A DNA stretch of 64,000 nt from Saccharomycopsis fibuligera x Saccharomycopsis cf. fibuligera (GCA_001936135.1 CP012816.1:1305501-1369500), one strand, 5' to 3'; shown: positions 41,501 to 51,902, counted from the stretch's first letter. Translations and numbers: made by a program. The notes: generated from the letters alone by a model not told the origin.

Positions 41501-41848
41501 AACCTTGGATAACGACTCATTGAACAATGCTACTCCGCGCACAGGAATTGTTGACTTGTACTTGCCAAATCTTGCAAGAGCATTAGACGGATCGCCCCAT
41601 TTCCAAATTAATGGGCAAATATCAATCATTGCCTTTGAGAAACCCTTCATCTTTAAGTTTGGCAAGCTTGGATTTATAGCAGTTATGAAATCCAAATAAA
41701 ACCATTGTGCTTCTTCAATTTGGAAAAATACACGCTCAATTGATGATAAATCTTCACTTGGACAATTTATAACGAACCTGACGAGCAAATCTTCCAAAAC
41801 GCCATTCAAGGGTACGTTAGCAAACCCTTCTCTTAATGCTATTGACAT
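38507..41848 (-). CDS. DCP2: mRNA-decapping enzyme Dcp2 with a motif-rich tail
   Basis: A 1113-residue protein (Sc Dcp2 is 970). The N-terminal Dcp1-binding domain (residues 1-95; LEDLLVRFVINCPSEDLSS, EEAQWFYLDFI) is followed by the Nudix domain with the box GKINKGEEDSSCAIRECREE (about 131-150), where the metal-binding Glu residues are present. Box B follows. The catalytic product is m7GDP from capped mRNA. The tail of over 800 residues is disordered, with a Pro/Gln-rich stretch and about 15 copies of a short leucine-rich helical motif, of the kind (HLM) that binds Edc3 and Pat1. Three copies of a KKITILKR-type motif are interspersed. It is the middle of a run of five minus-strand genes. Confidence 0.97.
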   Translation of the reverse strand: MSIALREGFANVPLNGVLEDLLVRFVINCPSEDLSSIERVFFQIEEAQWFYLDFITAINPSLPNLKMKGFSKAMIDICPLIWKWGDPSNALARFGKYKSTIPVRGVALFNESLSKVVLVQGIESPSWSFPRGKINKGEEDSSCAIRECREETGFDATGLLDEDEYVERTIHGKNYKIFLVKNVPEDYDFKPLVRNEIKDLKWRSWKKVTKDCKSGLGNSTYYLVNSMIKPITSWVNKQKGINDEENLKKYAESQLKKLLGIGESKKHFSEAKKQIDAGREILDMLHSHSTKEDTEPDNAIPEIFEKLLQPMRNNNVAAAAISQQPVPSKNIGQDQQAQPIPTQPQQVQSPYPLQYLVPFSFYPGIPVFAPPYQQSILQSYPQPQLQPQQTQIPHQPQLAQSQPQPTSSSQSALTNGSYLPVPNPGEFSKPSFSIAEITRKRRLEQSDSSKKELLSILNKPKSDDDEFKSSSSSEATPKKQLGGNPILDILQKKDDNNNTPIRATSLESSASAVSSPEQTSKNLLHLLQGHTVPTYANSNREASKQQQYTKEDKPAIDPKKINILSRPKEQNVKNASNDLLSILHGKTNNQQQSALPLPSLSPSSPSSTSKKITILKRGESSTVKKSQEQSSNDLLSILKKNESPVQKQEPRPERPTVDPKKITILKRELSQPQSEKSLLDILKGRPTESTSTNSRRPAESEKKLSVSQTPANDLLSIFNKPQLTSSTTPSSYSVSQDEPSQTEGDCYDFRESNEESQDSEYESSKNLLSILQNSRRKSPTPPQSASRSGTPSSVPVPDSAPAPSTLVSVHPGESNHELLNILRKPAKEETPNYSDGGNELLSILRNKSRSELPHSATLNNVATSNSSSRVSVDKDASLLLRSSSNNNSNNNNNNKGSTNNYGEANFMSILKRPTQVSGTQQTSGNELLSLLNRNRDVSPPPQPILSQSQSQSQSQNHSQSRSDGGSELLSILNKNRDSNSFFSTPTTFAPPPKSKSPVITGDNGNGNSNGNSGGNELLSILNRNIAPSTTTTASATSSQPQLNINNSAVPTASNDLLSILHGGNSQSLQPQLQQLQRPSSANEFDISRTSNANTGNVAGELSDDDLSDYIDYA

Positions 41849-43417
41849 TTTCTTTCTCTTAACGATGCGTCTTTTTTTAGATACTGATATATTTTGCTTT
41901 TAAGCAATCTTTTCTATCTTATCTTGTAATATATCTATTATAATAACAAACTTTTTTCTTGTGTGTCTGTTTCTATACTATAGTCTTGTGGTACTAGAGG
42001 TTAGCTAATGATTTTCTTGTGGCACTCTGTTCTGATGGTTTCAGTGCTGTTGCTTACTTCCTGTTTGTTTCTGATGCTGTCGAACGAAGAAAACGCCGCT
42101 GCCGAGGTGCTGTCGGGGAATAAGGCGGGTAATCTCTTTTAACCGCCCTCAGTTTAGACGAAGCGCTGACGGTCTCGATGATGCAGACTGAGCACCAGCA
42201 GACATGTTCGTCTTCGTCTGATCATATCAAGGCTACAAAGAACCAATAAAACTAAAAATAAAGAAAGTTTATATAGCCTGCAAGTAGTAGCTTCAAAATG
42301 CTACACAATGATCATTCCAAGCTCTAATGAGCTGATTTAATAAATAATGGTAGTGAAATTCCAAGGTATACAATAACTAGAAAGAGACTTTTAGTCTCGA
42401 TAGAATAGGAGAACGCATCCCTATAACACAATGTAAGCAAAAGACTTTTTAAAGGAAAACTAGCAAGAAAAAAAAGGCATAGTCTTGGTAGGCTCTAATG
42501 TCCCTCCTGGCTTCTCTAAACGTTCCGTCTGAAGGCGATAATTAAAAACAAAGACCAAAAATATACCAAAAACAAATTTAGATAAAATGTAATACATCGA
42601 ATAATGTAGAAGTATTAAAGGCTTTTGAGGCATTACAAATCAATGCTTATTCTCGACTGTTTAACAAACCAACCCATGTTCTAAAAAAAAAAAAATAATT
42701 GGAATCTGGTTGTTAATAATTGTAGGTCAAGGTTTAACAATTTTTCTATAGTATTGTAGTACAACTGATTGGAAGATCAAGAGATAGTGTATTACTTATA
42801 AACACTCCCGGATGCATATTAGCCTGGGGCGTTTGCTTGATATTAAGCAATACTTTGTAGTACGTTCCGATTCATTCAAACAGAAAAAAATTTTTAATCT
42901 TAGCCTTTCCATAAATATATCGAAAAGAGATTTTTTGTCAAAATAGTGGTAACTTTACTTTCGGTCATTTTATACATATACAGTAAAGAGATGTTCTACA
43001 CTTTTACATCTCATTCGAATTTTTATTTATTTTTAGGAAATCGTAAAGAAAATTCAATCCAGCCAGGAACAATCAGAAAGGGTGTTTGGTATTTAAAGGT
43101 TGGCACATTTAGTTTGACGAATTTGCACAAACCTTTTTTTCTACTGTCAACTTTCCAATCAAGATCAGAAAACATAGACAAAAAAATACTGCAAGTATGA
43201 TCAAACAACGTTTGCCTGCTTCAAAGAAATGTAAGCTTCAAACGATACACTATTTATTATTGAAAAATAATGAAAAAAAAGACAAATGTATGCATTTTAT
43301 TAAAATTTCTAAAAGGCCTTTCTTTTTGCAATGTAACTACATGAATGCAACCTTTTGTTCTATATACAAATCTTTATTTACACAAAACTTTGTGAATATA
43401 TATGTTAAGCACCAACC
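41849..43417. other. Tandem intergenic region DCP2 / MEF1
   Basis: 1.57 kb. A GC-richer island (about 42080-42240) stands out in A/T-rich sequence close to the DCP2 start, with a Reb1-like CGGGTAA near 42127 and short CAGAC/GTCTG inverted pieces. A frame at 42946-43200 starts at GTG and shows no domain. No RNA family is recognised. Confidence 0.4.
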
Positions 43418-45691
43418 TTATTTTTTAGCAGCCTGCTTCTTTTCATATTCAGCAATTAATTGCTTTTGCAAATGTGGAGGAGCAGGAGCATAATGTTTAA
43501 ACTCTAAAGAAAATTCACCTTTACCCTGGGTACTGGCTCTCAAACTAGTAGCAAACCCAAACATGGAATTCAATGAGCAATCAGCCAAGATTGTGAAATC
43601 ATCAGAAGTGTTTTCAGTATCACTGACAATAGCCCCCAATTTGTTCAAAAGACCTACAACTGCACCTTGGAACTCTGCTGGAGCTGTAACGGAAACTTGC
43701 ATAATTGGTTCCAAAATCACTGGACCAGCATTCATGAATGCTTGCTTAAATGCACCTTGAGTAGCAGACTTGAATGCAAATTCGTTAGAATCAACAACGT
43801 GTGTTTGACCATCATTGATCAACATCTTAACACCAATAACCTTGTGGCCGGTTAATGGGCCCTTGATACAACTATCTTCAAAACCTTTAGCACATGAAGC
43901 CAAGAATTTATCGGAAATCTTACCACCAACAACAGCAGTTTCAAATTCGTTCTTACCGTTTTCAAGAGTAGACAAAGTACCAATGACTCTACCATATTGA
44001 CCAGCACCACCACTTTGCTTCTTGTGAGTGTAGTCGAAATCGGATTCACCAGTGATGGATTCACGATAAGCAACTTGTGGCTTACCAGTAGTACAGCTGA
44101 CATTGTATTCACGCTTCATTCTTTCAACATAAATTTCCAAATGCAATTCACCCATACCAGAAATGATGGTTTCTTTAGATTCAGGATCAAATTTGACTCT
44201 AAAAGTAGGATCTTCTTTTTGGAATCTGTTCATTGCTTTGGAGAAATTGATGGTATCTTTGGAGTTCGGAGTAATGGAAAGAGAAATAACAGAATCTGGC
44301 ACAAACATGGAAGACATCGCGATATCAACAGAGCCGTCAGTGAAAGTATCACCGGAGGCACAGTTAACACCAAAAGTGGCACAAATTTCACCAGCGTTGA
44401 TTTCATCAACTTCTTCCATTTCATCCGAATTCATTCTCACTAATCTAGCAACCTTAATCTTCTTTTTGTCCTTAACGTTAAAAATATAACCACCTTTCTT
44501 TAATTTACCTTGGTAAACTCTCAAGTATGTTAATTGACCATATTTACCATCTTCCAATTTGAAAGCCAAAGCCACAAATGGAGCACTGCTGCTTGGTGAC
44601 AAGTTGATTGGCTTTTCATTTTCTGGATCACTAACATCAAGACCTTTATTCAAAATTTGGTTAGGAGTAGGCAAGTAGTCCACCACAGCATCCAAAACTG
44701 GTTGGATACCAGTGTTAGCCAAAGCGGAACCCATCAACACAGGAGTGAATTTTCTAGCAATGGTGGAACGTCTAATTGCATTCTTGATTTGTTCAACACT
44801 TGGTTCTTTTTCTTCCAAAAACATCTCGGCGATTTCGTCATCAGCGTCAGCTAAAGTTTCAATCAACAATGATCTTTTTTCTTCAACTAAGTCTTTCAAA
44901 TTTTCCGGCACTGGAGCAGTTCTGATAATTTCGCCATTGCTACCTTCGTTGTACAAAGCAACCCTATCAATGATATTGACCACACCTTTCAAATCAGATT
45001 CCATACCAATAGGCACCTGGATGGCAGCGGCTGGAATTTTCAATTTCTTGTTGATTTGATCAATGGCTCTGAATGGATCAGCACCCATTCTGTCCATCTT
45101 GTTGATGAAAGTAACTCTAGGAACATTGTATCTACGCATTTGTCTGTCAACGGTAACAGTTTGAGACTGAACACCACTAACAGCACAAACAACCAAAACT
45201 GCTCCATCAAGCACTCTGAGGGCTCTTTCGACTTCAATAGTAAAATCAATATGTCCAGGAGTATCAATTAAGTTGAAATGGTAATCTTTGCCGTCTTTGT
45301 CCCAAGAACAGTAAGTAGCAGCAGACTGAATTGTAATACCCTTTTCTCTTTCCAAGTCCATGGAGTCCATCTTGGCTCCAACATTGTCACGGCCACGCAC
45401 TTCATGAATGGCTTTAATTCTTCCGGTATAGTAAAGAACACGTTCGGTGAAGGTGGTTTTCCCTGAGTCAATATGAGCGGAAATACCAATGTTTCTGAGA
45501 CGCGATAGACGTAATGATTCTTCCGGCTTAAGATGAGCGGCCATTTCGTCGAGAATTGGTTTTTCCTCATCATAAGTGGTTTTTCTGATGGCTGAAGTTT
45601 GGAAGGATCTAGCACGAGAGACGGCTAAGGCATTTCTGGTGCTGCCCTTTAAAGTGGCGGCAAACCGACTAAAAACTGCGGTGCTCATCAT
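43418..45691 (-). CDS. MEF1: Mitochondrial translation elongation factor G1
   Basis: A 757-residue EF-G (Sc Mef1 is 761). An N-terminal Arg/Ser/Ala-rich presequence of about 35 residues targets the matrix. The GTPase domain has G1 AHIDSGKTT (about 72-80), switch I and G3 DTPGHIDF, and G4 NKMD. Domains II-V follow to [15 protein letters not shown] and a Lys-rich end. It catalyses translocation of the mitochondrial ribosome. None of its 757 sense codons is CTG, the clearest sign of CTG avoidance here. Two Met codons begin the frame (MM); either could start. A CACGTG lies at 45869-45874, about 180 bases upstream, a Cbf1-type site seen at many respiratory genes. Confidence 0.97.
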   Translation of the reverse strand: MMSTAVFSRFAATLKGSTRNALAVSRARSFQTSAIRKTTYDEEKPILDEMAAHLKPEESLRLSRLRNIGISAHIDSGKTTFTERVLYYTGRIKAIHEVRGRDNVGAKMDSMDLEREKGITIQSAATYCSWDKDGKDYHFNLIDTPGHIDFTIEVERALRVLDGAVLVVCAVSGVQSQTVTVDRQMRRYNVPRVTFINKMDRMGADPFRAIDQINKKLKIPAAAIQVPIGMESDLKGVVNIIDRVALYNEGSNGEIIRTAPVPENLKDLVEEKRSLLIETLADADDEIAEMFLEEKEPSVEQIKNAIRRSTIARKFTPVLMGSALANTGIQPVLDAVVDYLPTPNQILNKGLDVSDPENEKPINLSPSSSAPFVALAFKLEDGKYGQLTYLRVYQGKLKKGGYIFNVKDKKKIKVARLVRMNSDEMEEVDEINAGEICATFGVNCASGDTFTDGSVDIAMSSMFVPDSVISLSITPNSKDTINFSKAMNRFQKEDPTFRVKFDPESKETIISGMGELHLEIYVERMKREYNVSCTTGKPQVAYRESITGESDFDYTHKKQSGGAGQYGRVIGTLSTLENGKNEFETAVVGGKISDKFLASCAKGFEDSCIKGPLTGHKVIGVKMLINDGQTHVVDSNEFAFKSATQGAFKQAFMNAGPVILEPIMQVSVTAPAEFQGAVVGLLNKLGAIVSDTENTSDDFTILADCSLNSMFGFATSLRASTQGKGEFSLEFKHYAPAPPHLQKQLIAEYEKKQAAKK

Positions 45692-46133
45692 CTTTGCGGG
45701 AATGTGATGGTGGTGAGCGTCCTGCGGTGTCTGTTTGAGACTATTTGCTTATCTCGACAAGCTGTAGATGCTATCAAATCAATCGTGTTCATGCGTTTTG
45801 ATTTCTGAAAAATTTTTGAAATTTTTCTTTTCTTTTCTTTTTCTTGCGGTAAAAAGCGGAGGAAAAAGCACGTGCGCACTTTCGGAGAATGTTTATAGGC
45901 CCTACGTTTATGGTGATAATAAACCACTACATCACAATCAGTAATGGATCAAGGAGTATCTGATTCAGTGGTATTCAGATTTATAACATGCTATCATGCT
46001 TGAAATCTCGGAGACTTTTTTTTTCCTTTTTAAGGAAAAGTGCATCAAAGTACAATTATCAAAAGCTTTTATAAATGTTGTCATTAACCGTCGTTAAATT
46101 AAATAATACAAGTCAAATAGTTACTCTACAAAC
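45692..46133. promoter_or_regulatory. Tandem intergenic region MEF1 / PSF1
   Basis: 442 bases. CACGTG at 45869-45874 lies inside GCACGTGC upstream of MEF1. T-rich tracts flank it. Nothing else is recognised. Confidence 0.5.
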
Positions 46134-46736
46134 TCACAACTTTTGCAAGTATCCCTGCTGAATAAGTCGCTCCACATCAGCATGTCTAACAAAAAATTGA
46201 CTATCCTTAGTAAGATTGAAGACACCGTATTCTGTTTGGATCTCCCCTGCATCCTTAAGCACCCTAACATCGATGAAAACCTCACTTGGTGGCTCAAGCG
46301 ATCCACTTAGATCAATATCCGGCACCTCGTTCTTGTAATCGGTAATAATCTCGTTATAGCGCTCCAAATACTGCGATTCGACAAAACTCAAGTTTTGAAG
46401 TAATTCTTTTGAAGGTTCAATGTTATCCCAAGCAAGCTTGTCCAATTTGTCGGCTCTAAGTTTCTCATAGGCTAGCAATACGCGCTTGTTACGGCGCATT
46501 ATCAAATGATTCACAAACACTTGAACATTCTTGTTAATGTCTTGACTGGCCCCTTGGGATGACGATGAAGCGTCGTTTAATTGAGAGTTTGTGTCTAGTT
46601 TATCGAGCTGTTCTTGAAGCATATTGGTTTCTTTGATGATCTGCCGTATGGTATCTTCTTTGTATAGTGGTAATGTCTCGAGGCCTTTGGATCTTTTGGC
46701 TTCTAGCACTAGTTTATTAGCTAAGTCGCCGTACAT
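46134..46736 (-). CDS. PSF1: GINS complex subunit Psf1
   Basis: A 200-residue protein (Sc Psf1 is 208) matching end to end. The start MYGDLANKLVLEAKRSKGL equals Sc MYGDLGNKLVLEAKRTKQL. The middle has RRNKRVLLAYEKLRADKLD, and the C-terminal B-domain reads DIDLSGSLEPPSEVFIDVRV then EIQTEYGVFNLTKDSQFFVR and ERLIQQGYLQKL. Psf1 is part of GINS with Sld5, and its B-domain contacts Cdc45 and polymerase epsilon. A Ser/Gln insert at about residues 53-66 replaces a Sc linker. ACGCGT lies 100 bases upstream (46836-46841), inside AAACGCGTTT, consistent with G1/S expression. No CTG codon occurs. Confidence 0.97.
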   Translation of the reverse strand: MYGDLANKLVLEAKRSKGLETLPLYKEDTIRQIIKETNMLQEQLDKLDTNSQLNDASSSSQGASQDINKNVQVFVNHLIMRRNKRVLLAYEKLRADKLDKLAWDNIEPSKELLQNLSFVESQYLERYNEIITDYKNEVPDIDLSGSLEPPSEVFIDVRVLKDAGEIQTEYGVFNLTKDSQFFVRHADVERLIQQGYLQKL

Positions 46737-48004
46737 TGCTTTATGTGATTATAAATATATATTGCGATATTGTGATCGCCACCTTTATTCTCTGGCTGTT
46801 TTCGTGGGTATTGATCTTTGTTATTGTCCACGGAAACGCGTTTCGATAGTTGACAGTTAGCTGAAGAAATCGGGCGGTAGTTTTCGTAATATTTTATTTT
46901 TCCCGTTTTTGTTTTTCCGTGTTGCTCTTCTGATGGAAAAAATGAAACGGGAAGACAGACGACTCAACATGCATTATCATCACCGTCAATGCTGTAGATT
47001 ATAAGTACTTCATGGAGTAAGTTGGATAAGTTAGTAGCGACATCTTCTTCTAAAAGGATCTGTGAATACAGACCATTTACCCGAGAAAAATGAGAGGCAG
47101 GATAAACGATGTGAAGCAAAGCCAAAAGCCTGCACTACTAAAATAAGAACGAGATACCTAGAATTAAACAACACAATAGTAATGGAAAATAAGTATGATG
47201 ATGAGTAAGAAAACTATCTGAAAGAATAGAAGAAGGCTGAACAATAATAACAAAGAAATTAACAAGCAGAAATAATTAGTAGCTTTAACAAGACTTAATA
47301 TAGAAATAAAATGAAATGAACGAGCAAAAACAAAAAGGAAAGAACCTAAAAAATTGATATAAAACTAGATATTAAGAAATTAAAGAACGGTATCATAGTA
47401 ACAAATGCCACAGAAAAGTGATTTTAAACTAAAATAAAACCAAAGGATGAAAAAGGAAGCGCGAATGAGAGCAAAAAAAATTATGGAAATAATGTAATAA
47501 AAATTAAGGATCGAGGGTACCGAAAATGGAACAAGAAAAAAAAGACTGAAAAAAAAAAAAAAAACAGAAGAATAAGCCAAAAAAAAAAGATATAATTAAT
47601 ACCAACACAAAACTGCAAAGCACCCAATTTAACCAAAGAAAATTCAACAAAAAAAAAAAAAAAAAAAAAAAAAAATACCAAAAAAAGTAACCAAAAAAAT
47701 TTTGAACAAGAATCTATAATAAGAACGCCAATCACAACCACAATATGAAAGACATACACCGTAGTGAGTAGACAATAAACATGAAATATTACTAATACAC
47801 CGACATTATTAGCAAAAATAAAAACGAAACAAAAAGTAAGAGAATTCTTAAAATCTTTCACAAATCTTATTGATCATTAGGATAACATGGATTTATGACA
47901 ATAACTTGAAAGTTGATTTTTAGTACTTGAAATACTCAACAGGCCCCTTTGGAAAACCAAAACCGTGAGCAAAGCTAGCATTGCAATGCTGACAGACTCG
48001 CAAC
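46737..48004. other. Intergenic region PSF1 / RING protein, strongly A-rich on the plus strand
   Basis: 1.27 kb. The PSF1 side holds TCGCCACC (46776-46783) and the MCB ACGCGT (46836-46841). From about 47130 to 47860 the plus strand is almost all A and G, with an A27 run at 47649-47675. Phe-rich minus-strand frames here are by-products of that bias. It is probably the 3' flank of the RING gene. Confidence 0.45.
46836..46841. promoter_or_regulatory. MCB element of PSF1
   Basis: ACGCGT centred in AAACGCGTTT, 100 bases upstream of the PSF1 ATG. MBF binds this element at replication genes. Confidence 0.6.
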
Positions 48005-48434
48005 TCATACTAAATGGTCAACAATATCTCTGCGCTGCTCTTCAGTTTCTGAATCCAATGCTAAATTTTGCAGCGTCACCGGCACAGAGCTATTAACCTT
48101 GCTAACGGACACATGTTTGCCATTATTAGTCTTGCCTTTGTTTTCATTATCATCAGCTGAGGCCGCCACGCCGGGTCCTTTGATGGCTCTATTATTATCA
48201 ATGGTACCGTTGGCACCATTTTCATATTTAGTGTCACCGTCATTATCACTGACATGGCCATTCGATGACCCCCTAACCTTATTTTTTCCCTGCTGCTGCC
48301 CCTGCTGTAAAAGTATAGCTGAAGTGCTATTGCTACCACCAACATTGCCATAATTAGTACTAAAGGGATTAAGCGTTTCTCCTTCATCTCCAGTATCGTA
48401 ATAATTTCCGCTAGTATTCAAAGTAGTGGTACTG

Positions 48435-48467
<33 letters not shown>

Positions 48468-50368
48468 GGTGGTGGTGCAATAATTGATGATACTGGTGAC
48501 ACCTGCGTTCCGTGTGCAGACGGCACTGCTTCCGTTGGTGCTAGCGGGTAATTAGAATCAGGATAGTTGATGATCACGGTCGCATTGGCTATTGGAGACG
48601 GTGCAGCAATGGTGGTTGTATTACTACTGATACCATTGGACGTGTTAATGTTTGAGTTGAGAGGGTTATTATTGTTATCATCATCGTTATCAGGAACAAC
48701 CGTTCTAGAGGCGGTCAAGTCTGAGGTTTGACTGACTTCAGTATTATTGAATAATCCACTCCTTAGATTTTGATAGCTGTTACTATTATTACTTACATCA
48801 TTATTAGGTTGGTTATTGTTATGAGTCTCATCATTGGCAGTTTGATTGCCGCGCTCACCTTGTTCTTGTTGCTCACCCTCATTTGATTCACGCTCAGCCC
48901 TAGTAATCTCCCCGTACTTGGAAACTATGACACTATCCACTAAATTTTGCTTCGAAATCCCCATCAACCGCCAAAACAACCGATACTTCCAACAATAAAA
49001 CTCTCTTTCAACTTTCAGCCTAGCGATTTCTTCAAGTTCCGGATGCTGCGAAAGGGCTTCGGCGGCTCTAACGCTAAGCGGACGCATCGAGTCCAAATAC
49101 TCATTGTATGCTTGGATATTGTGAAGGAAAAGATCATCGTCGGGGTGGTTATCTCCTCCGTTTTCGGCATTGTTAGTATTGGCGCCATTATCGTTGTTAT
49201 GACCGTTTGCGGTTTCTGTGGTTGTAAAAGTGGCTGTATTATGGGACCGCATGCCAAAGATGTTGAAGTGTACCACGTTTCTTCGGCGTTCCTGTATTGC
49301 TCTTTCCATTTCGCGAAGCCGGTCGATTTCGTCCTGCGATAAAAAGTCAAAGCGGTTACCATTATTACTGCCAGATTCGGGGTTCGCAGTTCCATTGCTA
49401 TTACCAGCAGCACCAGCACCGCCGGTTTCGTCAGCTAGCCTGTTTCTCAAGTAATAGTCTCTTTTGCATAAGGGACAACAAGCTTTCCGGTTGGACAACC
49501 ACGGGTCTACGCATTCTTTGTGGAAAACATGGCCGCAAATCAAACCTCTTACAATATCGGAGCTTTCAAATTCTTCAATGCAAATGGCACAGTTGTCGGA
49601 ATCGTAATGTGGGCCTTCAGCATGCTGCGGCGGCTGGTGAATGGAAATCATTGACTTTGTAGATTTTGCAGATTTTGTAGATTTTGCGGATTTGGCAGAA
49701 TGTACTGACTTCGCGTCGCTGTTTTCGTGAAGGCCGAGATTGCCGTCGTTGTTTCCTTTGGTGTTCCTAGAGGCTGCGGGCTGCAAGTCCGCAAGGTCAA
49801 TCCCAGAGTCAACGGTTTCGATGATTCCATTCTGACTACTTATGGTGGTACTATCGTGCTGAAGTGCCTCGCTACTTGAGTGTCCATCGTTATTATTAGC
49901 GCCATAGTCTAGCGGTTTTTCCGAGTATCCGATCTTTGTGTGGATGTCTCTCTTGAGTGCATCTTTCGTGGCGCCGCCACTGAGCCAGTTTGCGTAGGTG
50001 CGTTCGGGAAACAAGTAGTCCAATTCTTCCTTTGTTAGCCTGAACTTCTTGGAGAATTTGGCTGGAGAAAAAGCAGCTGCCCCCCCTTGCTGACCCAAAA
50101 ATGTGGCTCTTAGATGCTCCTGCGGTACGTGAGGATCGAAAACCGCGAAACGGCTAGTATAGGAGTTTAGAAACAAGTCGTTGCTGATGTTCCGCAAGTC
50201 AGGGGAGCCCGAGGAGCTGAAGAGGACGCCGATACGTGAGCGGACAAAGTACCTAAGAGAAAAGAAGAAGAAGAGCACGGCGATTAAGATACCAACAATG
50301 ACCGCGAGGTAGAAAAGGGCCTGGGAGGGCCTGTTGGTGCCCCACGATGTTGAGCCAGAGGAAGACAT
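48005..50368 (-). CDS. Membrane-anchored RING-H2 E3 ubiquitin ligase
   Basis: 787 residues from the ATG at 50366-50368. The open frame continues upstream only to a TTG through a T38 tract (50496-50533), so that Lys-rich extension is leader, not protein. One transmembrane helix lies at about residues 17-38 ([20 protein letters not shown]). A C3H2C3 RING-H2 finger, CAICIEEF...[14 protein letters not shown]...CPLCK, lies at about 260-301. It is preceded by four KSAKSTKS-type repeats. The rest is Asn/Gly/Ser-rich with an Ala run (48440-48466). The domain pattern resembles single-pass RING ligases of the vacuole, endosome or Golgi, but I do not recognise a named S. cerevisiae counterpart. Substrates are unknown. 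Its downstream neighbour is PSF1. Confidence 0.85.
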
Positions 50369-50493
50369 GTTGGTGTGTGTGCGGAGAGTCGGTGAGTGGT
50401 GGTGCTGTGCGAAGATTGCGGTGATGGATGGCGGTGTATTTATAAACTGAGAGGATTCGGTGGGGTGGTTTCGTTGCTTGCCAGTTGGAAGTG

Positions 50494-50534
<41 letters not shown>

Positions 50535-50717
50535 TTTGTTTCTGTTTTGGCAGGAAGGAGCCGCTGAGGCGGTTCTGATTTTCCTTCATTGACAAAATCA
50601 CTGAAAATTGTCAACAAAGTAGAAACTTTTCACTTAATTGGCTACGGATCATCAACCACTGAAAACTGGTATGCGGGTGTATATTACAGGTTATATTGAA
50701 ACACTACACAGCAGGAA
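50369..50717. promoter_or_regulatory. Upstream region of the RING gene with T38 tract
   Basis: 349 bases between the RING start and the MAG1 stop. A 38-base T run (50496-50533) lies 128 bases upstream of the ATG, a likely nucleosome-poor promoter element. Confidence 0.5.
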
Positions 50718-51902
50718 CTACGCCCCTGCAGACAATACATCGACGCTGGTGCTGCTCAACTGCCACAACAAGAGCATCATGACCAGCCTGTAGGGCTCAA
50801 ACATCGCCGCTGTGTGGAGCATATACTGCTCGTGCACCGGCACCCAGTCTCGCTTTGTGGTCTTGCCGCTACCACTGCCACTCTTTGCAATCTTGGTCCA
50901 CTTGCACTTGAATTTAGGATCCAAAACCACTTCTCTTACCACCTTGGCCATGGTTTCCGGCCGGTCTCGCAAGTACCGCGACACCCCTCTGGCAATGCCC
51001 AAATCCCCCAGGGCAAACACATCCAACCTTTTCAAGCCAAAAAGCAAAAACATCTGAGCGCTCCACTCGCCAATGCCGCGAAGCAGCACAAGCCGTGCTA
51101 CAATTTCGTCATTGCTCCCCAGCATGAAGAGTTCAACGAGCTCCGTTGGATGATTGAGAAACTCCTCTGCCACGCTTTTCACATACTCACACTTGCGCAC
51201 AGAAAGCCCCGCGCTCCGTAGCTGTTCTGAGGGAACTTGCTGAAAAAACTCTGGCGGCGGAAAAGCGGTCTCGCTGTCCTGGTCATCACCACTCAAGCTG
51301 CACACTCTTTTCATGATGGCTCTGGCGGCGGATCCACTGACTTGTTGAGCAACCAAGCCACGGCAGAGCGCCTGGAAGAAGTACTGCCATAGCAAGGGCT
51401 GCGCTTCAGCTTTGTTGGTTTTGTAGAGACGACTGGCGTAGTGCCATATATTGTTGCTGTCATGGCTGCTGTCTGACTTGCTGTCTCCGGCGCCAGCGTA
51501 AGAATCCGGTTTCTCGAAAGTTGGGAACTTACCATTTTCCACCACTTTGAATAGCGTCAGATCAATTTGTAGCACTCTTCGCACTCCTTCTACAAACTCG
51601 GCGGTATGTCTCGCCACAAACTGTTCGTTGAGTCTGTAATCTGAGGGGGCAGGCCCCGGGTTTGTCGAGAGAACGCTTTTGCCTGCCTTGCGATTGGCGG
51701 TAGTCTGCACTTTGACTTTGCTGTTGCTGCTGTCTCTTAGACCCGTAGGGGTTTCTACATTCTTTGGTTTCTTTGGTGCCGACTTCTTGGTGACTTTGGA
51801 AACGCTGACGGTAGTGGCGGTGGCGGTGGCGGAAGAACGGTGCACTGGCGATGCCGCTTTGTTGGCCAGTGAGGCCATGGACCTTGTTATTCTGGCAGAC
51901 AT
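50718..51902 (-). CDS. MAG1: 3-methyladenine DNA glycosylase Mag1 (AlkA family)
   Basis: A 394-residue HhH-GPD glycosylase (Sc Mag1 is 296), extended by about 85 Ser/Thr/Lys-rich N-terminal residues. It removes alkylated purines in base excision repair. The helix-hairpin-helix is LRGIGEWSAQMFL (about 268-281), and the catalytic Asp is in DLGIARG (about 300). The family motif P-[aromatic]-R-S near the end reads EPYR-(CTG)-VMMLLLW, with CTG exactly at the Ser (codon 50784-50786). A second CTG at 51009-51011 precedes the catalytic GDLG. These support reading CTG as Ser. Divergent from DDI1 over 298 bases, as in S. cerevisiae. Confidence 0.95.
   Translation of the reverse strand: MSARITRSMASLANKAASPVHRSSATATATTVSVSKVTKKSAPKKPKNVETPTGLRDSSNSKVKVQTTANRKAGKSVLSTNPGPAPSDYRLNEQFVARHTAEFVEGVRRVLQIDLTLFKVVENGKFPTFEKPDSYAGAGDSKSDSSHDSNNIWHYASRLYKTNKAEAQPLLWQYFFQALCRGLVAQQVSGSAARAIMKRVCSLSGDDQDSETAFPPPEFFQQVPSEQLRSAGLSVRKCEYVKSVAEEFLNHPTELVELFMLGSNDEIVARLVLLRGIGEWSAQMFLLFGLKRLDVFALGDLGIARGVSRYLRDRPETMAKVVREVVLDPKFKCKWTKIAKSGSGSGKTTKRDWVPVHEQYMLHTAAMFEPYRLVMMLLLWQLSSTSVDVLSAGA

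Noticed and set aside
42946-43200. Plus-strand 84-residue frame upstream of MEF1's 3' end
   Set aside because: It starts at GTG and has no domain.
46977-46983. Box C-like GTGATGA on the minus strand as a C/D snoRNA start
   Set aside because: No D box CTGA follows at a suitable distance, and there is no terminal stem.
47380-47861. Phe-rich minus-strand frames
   Set aside because: They are by-products of the A-rich plus strand.
50369-50617. Lys-rich N-terminal extension of the RING protein
   Set aside because: It begins at TTG and translates a T38 homopolymer. The ATG at 50366-50368 directly precedes the membrane anchor.
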